From positions 1-5,007 of the forward strand of contig JAAEMC010000698.1 in the NCBI GenBank assembly GCA_024225895.1: a stretch of 5,007 bases of DNA, read 5' to 3'. The stretch comes from Desulfobacteraceae bacterium (GTDB lineage: Bacteria > Desulfobacterota > Desulfobacteria > Desulfobacterales > Desulfobacteraceae). Of this stretch, positions 1 to 5,007 are shown piece after piece. The first letter of the stretch is position 1; each line of letters begins with the position of its first letter. Made by a program: the position numbers and the translations under genes. The notes below the pieces were generated by a model. The model had not been told where the DNA came from. It worked only from the letters and a program-made list of their open reading frames with translations, and ran no database searches.

Positions 1-1433
1 CAGGTCAGGGCCAAAAGAAAAACACAGATCGGCCGGGTGAATAAAATTCCAAGACTGCCGTCCCCAAGGCTCAAGGTTTCTCTTAAGCGGTTTTCCATGA
101 TCTCACCTAGGACAACCCCCATCACCAGGTTTACAATTGGCCATTTCATCCGCAGCAGAATGTATCCCAGAATACCCATGACAATGGCAACCCCTGCATC
201 AAACAGCCGGGTGTTCACCGCATAAATTCCCACCATTGAAATCACCATGATGATAACGGCCAGGAGTCTGCCCGGCACCTTTACAATCATGGCAAAGGGT
301 TTAAGCCAGACCATCAACATCACAAAGGCGGTTACATTAATCAAGAGCATTGAAAAATAAAGGGTGCTGATCAACACGGGCTCCTTTACCAGAAGTAATG
401 GTCCGGGATAGATTCCGTTAATGGTGAAAACCCCAAGCAGTACTGCACTTAAGGCATCACCCGGAATTCCCAGGGTCAACAGAGGTATCATGGCACCTGC
501 GGGAACAGCATTATTCCCGGCTTCTGATGCAAGACATCCTTCTGGTGTACCTTTTCCAAAACGGGATTTCTCTTTTGATAACCGTTTTGCCACATCATAG
601 GATAAAAATGAGGCCAGAATGGATCCTGTCCCGGGCAGCAATCCGACAAAAGTGCCTATAATTCCTGATCGGATAAGGGTTTTCCAATATTTCATAACCT
701 GCCAAAGCCGGGAGAAATCCAGGGTTGAGCGACTTAGCCGGATATCCTTGTTCTTCATGATTTCACGTTCCACCAGGATCAGGGTTTGACCGATTCCGAA
801 CAACCCGAGACAGACCGGAACGATATCCAGCCCGTTCTGCATGAACAGGGTTCCAAAGCAGAATCGTTCGCTTAAGGTAGTACCGTCAATGCCCACTGTG
901 GAAAACCAGAAACCCAACCCCAGAAGTATAATTCCCCGCCCGAGCTGCTCTTTGAATGCCATGGCCACCAGAATAACTCCGAACAAGGCTACAGTAAAAT
1001 ATTCCGGAGGACCAAAGCTTGCTGCCACATGCGCCAGGACAGGCGCAAGAAACATCAGGATCATCACGCTGATCATACCGCCTCCGAATGATCCTAAAAG
1101 AGCAGCAGAAAGCGCTGTCTGAGCCTCACCTTTTTGGGTGAGGGGATACCCGTCAAAACTGGTGACTAAGGATGAAGGGACCCCGGGCGTACGTAATAAG
1201 ACAGCCGGGACCGCCCCGCCAAAATACCCCCCGCAGAAAACGCCTAATAAAAGAGAAAGCGCTACATCAGGCGTGAATGCGAAGCTGAAAGGCAATAACA
1301 CAACCATGCCGACCATGGGTCCAAGCCCCGGTAGAATTCCGACAACGATTCCCACAAAGGTGCCGAAAAATAATGCAATCAGATTGGCAATGGAAAATGC
1401 CGCCCAAAATCCGGCCAGTAGATGCTCTATCAT
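1..1433 (-). CDS. tctA: Tripartite tricarboxylate transporter large permease TctA (3' end beyond window)
   Basis: Large inner-membrane permease of a TTT-family secondary transporter, expected to import an organic acid delivered by TctC, driven by an ion gradient. The frame is open for 477 codons from ATG at 1433 to the left edge. Family members are about 500 residues, so roughly 25 C-terminal residues are missing. Seen directly: a mostly hydrophobic protein with two related family motifs, GILPGLGPMVGMVVLLPF (about residues 32-49) and GLLPGTGSILASFLSY (about 264-279). The second is followed by FGKGTPEG, SEAGNNAVPAGAMIP, LGIPGD and IYPGPLLL (about 292-348), all hallmarks of TctA. The start is supported by GGGGAA at the 3' end of tctB, 7 bases upstream; only 3 bases separate the tctB stop from this ATG, implying translational coupling. 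No frameshift or internal stop was seen. The transported substrate is unknown. Confidence 0.95.
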   Translation of the reverse strand, partial: MIEHLLAGFWAAFSIANLIALFFGTFVGIVVGILPGLGPMVGMVVLLPFSFAFTPDVALSLLLGVFCGGYFGGAVPAVLLRTPGVPSSLVTSFDGYPLTQKGEAQTALSAALLGSFGGGMISVMILMFLAPVLAHVAASFGPPEYFTVALFGVILVAMAFKEQLGRGIILLGLGFWFSTVGIDGTTLSERFCFGTLFMQNGLDIVPVCLGLFGIGQTLILVEREIMKNKDIRLSRSTLDFSRLWQVMKYWKTLIRSGIIGTFVGLLPGTGSILASFLSYDVAKRLSKEKSRFGKGTPEGCLASEAGNNAVPAGAMIPLLTLGIPGDALSAVLLGVFTINGIYPGPLLLVKEPVLISTLYFSMLLINVTAFVMLMVWLKPFAMIVKVPGRLLAVIIMVISMVGIYAVNTRLFDAGVAIVMGILGYILLRMKWPIVNLVMGVVLGEIMENRLRETLSLGDGSLGILFTRPICVFLLALT

Positions 1434-1436
1434 TCG

Positions 1437-1934
1437 CTATTCCCCAAAAAACAATTCCATGACCATTGGTTCGGGAAACCAAATATCAAGGAAAACTTTA
1501 AAAACGAGAAACAGGATCAGTGTGACCAGAATGGGAAACATGGTCATTTTTAAGACAGAGTCCTGTTTCACTATTTTCATGGAGATGATTAAAAAAAGCC
1601 AGGTGGATATTTCAAGACCCACAGTGACAAGCCCCAGGAGGTAAAAAATCAGCAGCCCTAAAATAATCAAATTTTTAAATGGTTTGCCATGCCCGTCAAG
1701 ATACCAGGAAGCTTCTTTTAAAGGACGCAGCAGGCGATAGAAAGAAGGCAGGGCCCCTGCAATCATTAACCCAAAAATGATCACAGGGAAAATCAACGGA
1801 CCTTTGTAAAATGGGTCCGGTCCTGTGGTGTCCACTTGCCAAGGGGAGGAGACCAACATGACAAGAGCAAAACCACCAAGGACTGAACCCAGAAGATCAT
1901 GGACCCTGCTTGAAGAAAACGGTTGGTTTGACAT
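1437..1934 (-). CDS. tctB: Tripartite tricarboxylate transporter small membrane subunit TctB
   Basis: Small, poorly conserved membrane subunit that pairs with TctA in TTT transporters. The 165-residue product has four or five hydrophobic segments, roughly residues 13-30, 47-64, 88-105, 109-121 and 130-149, with a charged loop (about 70-88) between the second and third. The GPLIFPVIIF stretch around residues 45-54 matches the Gly-x-x-x-Phe-Pro entry to the second membrane segment typical of TctB. The length is in the usual range of about 140-170. Identification rests on size, topology and its place between tctC and tctA more than on strong motifs. The ATG start has a good Shine-Dalgarno (AAAGGA) about 4-6 bases upstream, in the 18-base gap after the tctC stop. 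Confidence 0.9.
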   Translation of the reverse strand: MSNQPFSSSRVHDLLGSVLGGFALVMLVSSPWQVDTTGPDPFYKGPLIFPVIIFGLMIAGALPSFYRLLRPLKEASWYLDGHGKPFKNLIILGLLIFYLLGLVTVGLEISTWLFLIISMKIVKQDSVLKMTMFPILVTLILFLVFKVFLDIWFPEPMVMELFFGE

Positions 1935-1952
1935 GTTTTCCTTTTATTGGAC

Positions 1953-2906
1953 CTATTGAATTATGCCAAGATCCTTCATAATACTGCCAAAATTTTTAAG
2001 TTCGCTGCCCATCTGCTTTCTGGCCGCATCCGGTCCGGTCGGGTGGGGAATAACCCCTACGTTTTTAATGACTTTCTGAATCTTGGGCATGGCCATCACC
2101 TTAAAAAATGTCTCACTGAGTTGGGTGGCGATGTCATCAGATGTTTTGGCAGGAACAAATGCGCCAAACCATATGGAATAGGCATCTCCGTACCCAGCTT
2201 CTGCAACGGTCGGAACATCGGGGTACTGTTCGAGGCGTTGCGGCAGCATGCAGGCAAGAATTTTCATTTGGCCGGCCTCAACATAATCTTTAATTCCGGG
2301 TGTGGAAAAGGTAATCACATCGGCATCCCCTTTTACAACCAGCAGGGGATTGAGCTTTTTGTATGCGGTCTCTTTCCATTTAAACCCCCCGATTTTCGCA
2401 GCATTCATGGCGATCAGGGTCGGCACGGCACCAAGGCCCCAGTGGGCCAGTTTCAAATCATGGGTTTTGCCGTAGTCGGAAAGTTCCTTTAAATTATTAT
2501 AGGGTGCATCTGCCCTGGCAGCTAAAGTAAATGGGGATGACCATACCAGTCCAAGGGGTTTTAGATCCTCGTTTTTATAAGGGGTTTTACCGCGAAGCAC
2601 CTGGGTAATCATAGGGCCGATTGAAATTAACCCCATTGTATAGCCGTCCGGGCGGCTGTTTTTTAGTTCATTGGTGGCCAGGACCGCCCCGCCGCCTGGT
2701 TTGTTAACCACCTTTACAGGAACTCCCAGTATTTTTGACATTTCTGGCGCCATGGCTGTGGCAACCATGGTGGACGGGTCGTTGCCGGCCGGCCAGGGAA
2801 TCATTATCTTAATCGGTTTTTTCGGCCAAGCTGCCAGGCCGACTGCTGGAAATACCAGACTGAAAACAAGTCCACATACCATCAAACAGAATACAAACTT
2901 TTTCAT
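1953..2906 (-). CDS. tctC: TTT transporter periplasmic substrate-binding protein TctC (Bug family)
   Basis: Extracytoplasmic solute receptor of the Bug/TctC family; it binds a carboxylate in the periplasm and delivers it to TctAB. The 317-residue product has a Sec signal peptide (MKKF, a hydrophobic core at residues 4-24, likely cleavage at the GLAA|W or GLA|AW position near 25-26). Next comes the family opening WPKKPIKIMIPWPAG (27-41), then VVNKPGGG (66-73), RPDGYT (85-90), a degenerate YKG-type segment (182-198) and the C-terminal lobe marker YPDVPTVAEAGY (228-239). Length is normal for the family. The start is fixed by the signal peptide and by AAGGAT about 7 bases before ATG. It is the first gene of the tctCBA set, 116 bases after the regulator. 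Odd point: the usual AGG-x-x-D motif reads AGNDPST and the expected GxxG after NKPG is altered, so the ligand may not be a typical di- or tricarboxylate. Ligand unknown. Confidence 0.94.
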   Translation of the reverse strand: MKKFVFCLMVCGLVFSLVFPAVGLAAWPKKPIKIMIPWPAGNDPSTMVATAMAPEMSKILGVPVKVVNKPGGGAVLATNELKNSRPDGYTMGLISIGPMITQVLRGKTPYKNEDLKPLGLVWSSPFTLAARADAPYNNLKELSDYGKTHDLKLAHWGLGAVPTLIAMNAAKIGGFKWKETAYKKLNPLLVVKGDADVITFSTPGIKDYVEAGQMKILACMLPQRLEQYPDVPTVAEAGYGDAYSIWFGAFVPAKTSDDIATQLSETFFKVMAMPKIQKVIKNVGVIPHPTGPDAARKQMGSELKNFGSIMKDLGIIQ

Positions 2907-2923
2907 CGTTAAGATCCTTATAT

Positions 2924-2953
2924 ATTGTGTAGTTTGTAAAAATGTTCCACAAA
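2924..2953 (-). promoter_or_regulatory. Possible operator/promoter region of tctC
   Basis: The AT-rich leader of tctC holds a short inverted repeat, TTTGT (2933-2937) and ACAAA (2949-2953), with 11 bases between the arms. On the minus strand a weak promoter-like pair overlaps it: TTGTGG (2947-2952), 17 bases, CACAAT (2924-2929). The predicted transcription start would fall nearly on the Shine-Dalgarno, which argues against this exact promoter. A regulator site here is plausible because a GntR-family gene lies immediately upstream, but the arms are only 5 bp and could be chance. Confidence 0.2.
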
Positions 2954-2994
2954 AACGGTGAGGTTTTTATGAAACCCTTTCCTTAAAGCTTTGC

Positions 2995-3015
2995 AAAAGA
3001 TCCCGGGTATCGGGA
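2995..3015 (-). terminator. Weak terminator-like hairpin after the GntR regulator
   Basis: Just after the regulator's stop codon is a hairpin with stem TCCCG/CGGGA (3011-3015 with 3001-3005) and a 5-base loop. On the minus strand it is followed by TCTTTT. The outer AAGA/TCTT arms could extend the stem across a 3-base bulge. The T-run is short, so any termination is probably partial: the regulator and tctCBA could be separately transcribed or attenuated together. Confidence 0.35.
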
Positions 3016-3022
3016 AAATCTT

Positions 3023-3757
3023 TTACAAAACCGCTTTTTTATTTGTTTTTTTCATCTTCAGTTCAATCATCTTATCCAGCGTGTCAAAATGATCAACCAT
3101 TGCCTTTTGAGCTCTTTTGCCGTCCCGTTCCCGGATACATTTTAGAAATACCTTATTGTATTCAATATCCTTTTTGGCTGTCTCAAGGTCCGGTGTTTTG
3201 GCCAGGACTTCTTGAAACACCTTGACAAGGGCTTCCATCAATGCGCTGATAAAGCTGTTGTGACAGGCATCGGCAATAAGGCGGTGGAAACCAAAGGCCT
3301 TTGTTTGATCCGGTTCTTCCCGGATTATGGACTCCTCAACCTCCTGAATACACTTTTCCATTATTTCAAGATCTTGTTCAGTCCGTCTTTGGCAGGCAAG
3401 TTTGGCAAGTTCCGGCTCTAGAATCCGCCGGAAGTCGGCAAGCTCTACTGCCGTGATGCCGCCAAAAAGATAGGAGTTTATCACCACATCCACCATTTCT
3501 TTAGATCCGGGCTCGGCCACAAAACTGCCGCCGTAAATTCCTCTCTTTTTTAAAATCAGACCTTCGGTTTCCATTTCCCGCAAGGCTTCCCTGGCCGAGA
3601 CCTTGCTGACATTATATTTCTGGGCAATCTGAGCTTCCGGCGGGAATTTATCCCCGGGTTTGAAACGACCATCTAAAATGGATTGTTTTAAAATTGATTT
3701 GATTTGATCTGAGATTCGTTCTTTCCGGATGGTTTTATCTTGTAATTCGTTTTCCAT
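3023..3757 (-). CDS. GntR-family transcriptional regulator, FadR/FCD subgroup
   Basis: DNA-binding regulator, probably controlling the adjacent tctCBA set. The 244-residue protein has an N-terminal winged helix-turn-helix at about residues 13-82 (ILDGRFKPGDKFPPEAQIA, then VSKVSAREALREMETEGLI, then the wing GIYGGSFV), matching the GntR consensus. An all-helical FCD effector domain follows at about 105-230 (RRILEPELAKLA, FGFHRLIADACHN, and RDGKRAQKAMVDHF). Length is normal for FadR-type members (about 230-250). The ATG is preceded by TTGAGGC, a usable Shine-Dalgarno 7 bases upstream. It lies upstream of and codirectional with the transporter, 116 bases from tctC, a common arrangement for local regulators of TTT operons. 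Odd: of the four residues that usually bind metal in FCD domains, only H158 and H223 are present; the expected Asp is A154 and the middle His is N201. The effector is unknown, and regulation of tctCBA is inferred from position only. Confidence 0.93.
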   Translation of the reverse strand: MENELQDKTIRKERISDQIKSILKQSILDGRFKPGDKFPPEAQIAQKYNVSKVSAREALREMETEGLILKKRGIYGGSFVAEPGSKEMVDVVINSYLFGGITAVELADFRRILEPELAKLACQRRTEQDLEIMEKCIQEVEESIIREEPDQTKAFGFHRLIADACHNSFISALMEALVKVFQEVLAKTPDLETAKKDIEYNKVFLKCIRERDGKRAQKAMVDHFDTLDKMIELKMKKTNKKAVL

Positions 3758-3775
3758 TAATGCCTCAACCGAAAT

Positions 3776-3805
3776 AAAGTTAGTTTTTTAAAAGTTAGTT
3801 TTTTT
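3776..3805. repeat. 15-bp tandem direct repeat upstream of the regulator gene
   Basis: Two adjacent copies of AAAGTTAGTTTTTTA (3776-3790 and 3791-3805), differing only in the last base (A or T). They lie 18-48 bases upstream of the regulator's start codon, in its likely 5' leader or promoter. Tandem sites near a regulator gene can be operators for autoregulation. However, GntR sites are usually palindromic and the tract is very AT-rich, so it may equally be an upstream AT element or simple-sequence slippage. Confidence 0.6.
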
Positions 3806-3806
3806 A

Positions 3807-3841
3807 ATTTTAACCATTTCAGACATGAATTTCTTTGTCAA
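3807..3841 (-). promoter_or_regulatory. Candidate promoter for the GntR regulator
   Basis: On the minus strand a perfect TTGACA -35 hexamer lies at 3836-3841. The best -10 match, TAAAAT (3807-3812), is 23 bases away, too far for a normal sigma-70 promoter; the hexamer at the ideal 17-base spacing is a poor AATGGT (3813-3818). One of the two boxes may therefore be coincidental. Position and AT-richness still make this the most likely promoter area for the regulator. Confidence 0.3.
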
Positions 3842-3882
3842 GGATCTTTTTGAAAAAGCGCCCCGGAATAACAGGGCAGGAT

Positions 3883-3900
3883 AATGATGATACCATCATT
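3883..3900. other. Perfect 7-bp hairpin in the intergenic region
   Basis: AATGATG (3883-3889) and CATCATT (3894-3900) form a perfect inverted repeat around a 4-base ATAC loop. No T-run follows on either strand, so it is not a standard terminator. It lies about 30 bases beyond the truncated end of the IS3-type remnant, and could be a protein-binding site or a chance palindrome. Confidence 0.3.
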
Positions 3901-3932
3901 GCTCACGAGGAAATGAAGCTTAGATTGTGAAT

Positions 3933-4137
3933 TTATTTTTCCTTTGATCGACTTCCATGAGTTGGTGTTTTCAAATATTGTTCATCCATGAGCCGCATCA
4001 GTTTAAAATTCTCGGGTTTTTCGACTTTGGGTTTATAATAAACTGAGGTGCGGCTAATTTTAAGCAATTGGCATTACCGAACAATACTAATATCGGAATT
4101 TTTTTAATTCAATCATAGTCTTTCTTTGCTTACGGTC
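3933..4137 (-). pseudogene. IS3-type transposase OrfB, N-terminal fragment
   Basis: Begins in the -1 frame relative to orfA with LDRKQRKTMIEL (from about 4140; ATG at 4114-4116). It then shifts frame within a run of seven A and continues as NSDISIVR, an in-frame TAA, CQLLKISRTSVYYKPK, LMRLMDEQYLKTPTHGSR, ending at TAA 3933-3935. These match the start of IS3-family OrfB (typically VRxQCELLxxxRSSxYYxP, LMRxIDExYLxxPxYGSRRM). The similarity stops at about 3948, where family members carry on for more than 200 residues with the DDE integrase core. It therefore has a frameshift, a nonsense codon and a truncation, and is non-functional. Confidence 0.8.
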
Positions 4138-4370
4138 TAAAAGTTGAGCTTTCTCGATAAAAAATCGCGTTCTACATTTAATTTGCCAATATATCGATAT
4201 AGTTCATCTACCTTAGCATCGGTTTGATTATTCTTTTTACGGCCTTTGGCAAAGAGATCTGAGGCACCATCAAGAAGATTACGTTTCCACGTGTTTATCA
4301 CTGTGGGATTGACTCAGAGCTTAGCACATTGTTCGTTTTTTGGGGACCACCGCACTTTTCTGGCATCCAA
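4137..4370 (-). pseudogene. IS3-type transposase OrfA, broken
   Basis: One minus-strand frame reads RKVRWSPKNEQ, CAKL, a TGA stop, VNPTVINTWKRNLLDGASDL, FAKGRKK, and KVDELYRYIGKLNVERDFL followed by SRKLNF and a TAG stop at 4137-4139. This is the OrfA pattern of IS3 elements: a helix-turn-helix (C-A-K-L-G-V-x-P-T-x-I-x-x-W-K) and then a leucine-zipper-like coiled coil (I-G-x-L-x-V-E-R-D-F-L). The TGA replaces the conserved Gly codon in the HTH turn (GGA to TGA would be a single change). Roughly 15 residues that normally separate the RxxSPE start from the HTH seem to be missing, suggesting a small deletion. The original start codon is not clear. Confidence 0.82.
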
Positions 4371-4457
4371 GTAACTTATTGAAACAAAAGAAAATGGTAG
4401 AGTATAGGAAATTTCCAGTTCCAATCATGCCTTTCCCTTCTTGTAAAAAAAATATAT

Positions 4458-5007
4458 TTACGGATTGACGGAAAAATCTCCTTCAAGTCTGAAACACGCA
4501 GCAAAGTGTTCTTCCCCTACATTGATCATTTCAGGCTTGCCTTTTTTGCATTGATCCTTGCAATCCGGGCATCTGAGAGCAAAGCTGCAGCAACCGAGGG
4601 TATCATCTGGAGTTGTCGGAACATATCCCTTTATAGGCAGTTCAGGTGTTTGAGCAGTTGGGTCCAGAACTGGAACTGCTGTAATGAGTGCTTTTGTATA
4701 GGGGTGTCTCGGATTATTGATGATTTCATCAGTGGGGCCGATTTCCATAATATTGCCAAGATACATGATTGCAATACGGTCACAGATGTATCTTGCCGTT
4801 ATCAGATCATGGGTAATATAGATAAAGGAAATACCATATTTATCCTTCATTTTTAATAACAGGTTCAGGATACCGATCCTAATTGAAACGTCCAGCATGG
4901 AAACGGATTCATCGGCAATCACAAGCTCGGGTTGCAATACGAGAACTCTGCCGATGCTGACCCGTTGAAGCTGGCCACCACTAAGAAGTTTGGGATATTT
5001 ATTCCAG
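4458..5007 (-). CDS. Oligopeptide/dipeptide-type ABC transporter ATP-binding protein (5' part beyond window)
   Basis: ATPase subunit of an OppD/OppF/DppD-type ABC importer, working at the cytoplasmic face of the membrane. The frame stays open to the right edge; 182 residues are visible and the N-terminal half with Walker A is outside. Seen in order: the signature LSGGQLQRVSIGR (visible residues 8-20), Walker B LVIADE with catalytic Glu (28-33), D-loop SMLD (36-39), and H-loop ITHD. Then come the EIGPTDEIINNPRHPYTKAL stretch and a cysteine-rich C-terminal region (GCCSFALRCPDCKDQC and a final HFAAC), typical of the oligopeptide-transporter C-terminal extension. The usual DEP-x-SALD reads DESVSMLD here. 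An internal TTG at 4937 is not the start, since the signature motif lies upstream of it. The codirectional decayed IS follows with no partner gene, so this looks like the last gene of an operon extending to the right. The substrate could be peptides, nickel or sugars and cannot be told from this fragment. Confidence 0.93.
   Translation of the reverse strand, partial: WNKYPKLLSGGQLQRVSIGRVLVLQPELVIADESVSMLDVSIRIGILNLLLKMKDKYGISFIYITHDLITARYICDRIAIMYLGNIMEIGPTDEIINNPRHPYTKALITAVPVLDPTAQTPELPIKGYVPTTPDDTLGCCSFALRCPDCKDQCKKGKPEMINVGEEHFAACFRLEGDFSVNP

Larger units (their letters stand above)
3933..4370 (-). mobile_element. Degraded IS3-family insertion sequence remnant
   Basis: Read on the minus strand, this stretch carries the orfA-then-orfB layout of IS3-family elements, with the orfB reading frame -1 relative to orfA as in programmed-frameshift IS3 elements. 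orfA is nearly at full span but damaged; orfB survives only for about its first 65 residues. The integrase catalytic DDE region is absent, so the element cannot transpose by itself. I could not find convincing terminal inverted repeats or a target-site duplication, so the boundaries are those of recognisable protein similarity only. It separates the ABC-transporter gene on the right from the gntR-tctCBA block on the left. Confidence 0.8.

Noticed and set aside
841..1644. Long plus-strand open frames opposite tctA and tctB
   Set aside because: Their products are rich in Pro, Arg, Thr and Asn with no recognisable domain, and they lie exactly antisense to clearly coding TctA/TctB. They are complementary-strand shadows.
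1947..2492. Plus-strand open frame of 181 codons opposite tctC
   Set aside because: No domain or credible ribosome binding site; it is antisense to a well-supported TctC with signal peptide and family motifs.
2850..2906. TctC as a lipoprotein, because Cys7 and Cys11 occur in the signal peptide
   Set aside because: Neither Cys follows a lipobox (L-A/S-G/A-C); they fall inside the hydrophobic core, and an ordinary signal peptidase I site is present near residue 25.
4290..4320. In-frame TGA in the orfA remnant as a selenocysteine codon
   Set aside because: It replaces a conserved Gly in the helix-turn-helix, the gene has other lesions, and no SECIS-like hairpin was evident. Simple nonsense mutation is the better reading.
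3840..4457. A small RNA, CRISPR or toxin-antitoxin locus in the 700-base gap
   Set aside because: No spaced repeats, no small gene pair with start and Shine-Dalgarno, and most of the stretch is explained by the IS3-type remnant.
4435..4460. Rho-independent terminator after the ABC ATPase gene, suggested by eight T on the minus strand just past the stop
   Set aside because: No GC-containing stem precedes the T-run; the only palindrome there (AAATATATTT) is all A/T and too weak.

Overview
The window looks like ordinary chromosome from a mesophilic, moderately AT-leaning Gram-negative bacterium. A sulfate-reducing Desulfobacterota member (Desulfobacter/Desulfobacula type) would fit the solute-transport genes, the codon use and the decayed IS3-type transposase, but this is inference and no rRNA or marker gene is present. 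Every gene I can support lies on the minus strand, so the window is best read from right to left.

From the right: (i) 4458-5007 is the 3' part of an ATP-binding subunit of an oligopeptide/dipeptide-type ABC importer. Its signature motif, Walker B, D-loop, H-loop and cysteine-rich C-terminal region are visible; the Walker A half lies beyond the right edge. (ii) 3758-4457 is 700 bases with no intact gene. About 3933-4370 is a degraded IS3-family element whose orfA and orfB remnants are still readable, with in-frame stops, a frameshift, an apparent internal deletion and truncation. The rest is AT-rich and carries a 7-bp hairpin and, just before the regulator, a 15-bp tandem repeat. (iii) 3023-3757 is a GntR-family regulator of the FadR/FCD subgroup. 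(iv) After a 116-base gap with a weak terminator-like hairpin comes a complete tripartite tricarboxylate transporter (TTT) set in the order tctC (periplasmic binding protein), tctB (small membrane subunit), tctA (large permease). tctA runs off the left edge about 25 residues before the usual end of the family.

The three transporter genes are tightly spaced (18 and 3 bases) and are almost certainly co-transcribed. TctC would capture an organic acid in the periplasm and hand it to the TctAB membrane complex, which imports it using an ion gradient. The adjacent GntR/FCD protein is the obvious candidate for a substrate-responsive local regulator. The substrate cannot be read from the sequence. 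Two details depart from the family pattern: TctC lacks the usual AGG-x-x-D ligand-loop motif, and the regulator lacks two of the four usual FCD metal ligands.

I found no CRISPR array, tRNA, rRNA, phage gene or defence system, and nothing that amounts to a new biological system. The findings are modest and are scored accordingly.
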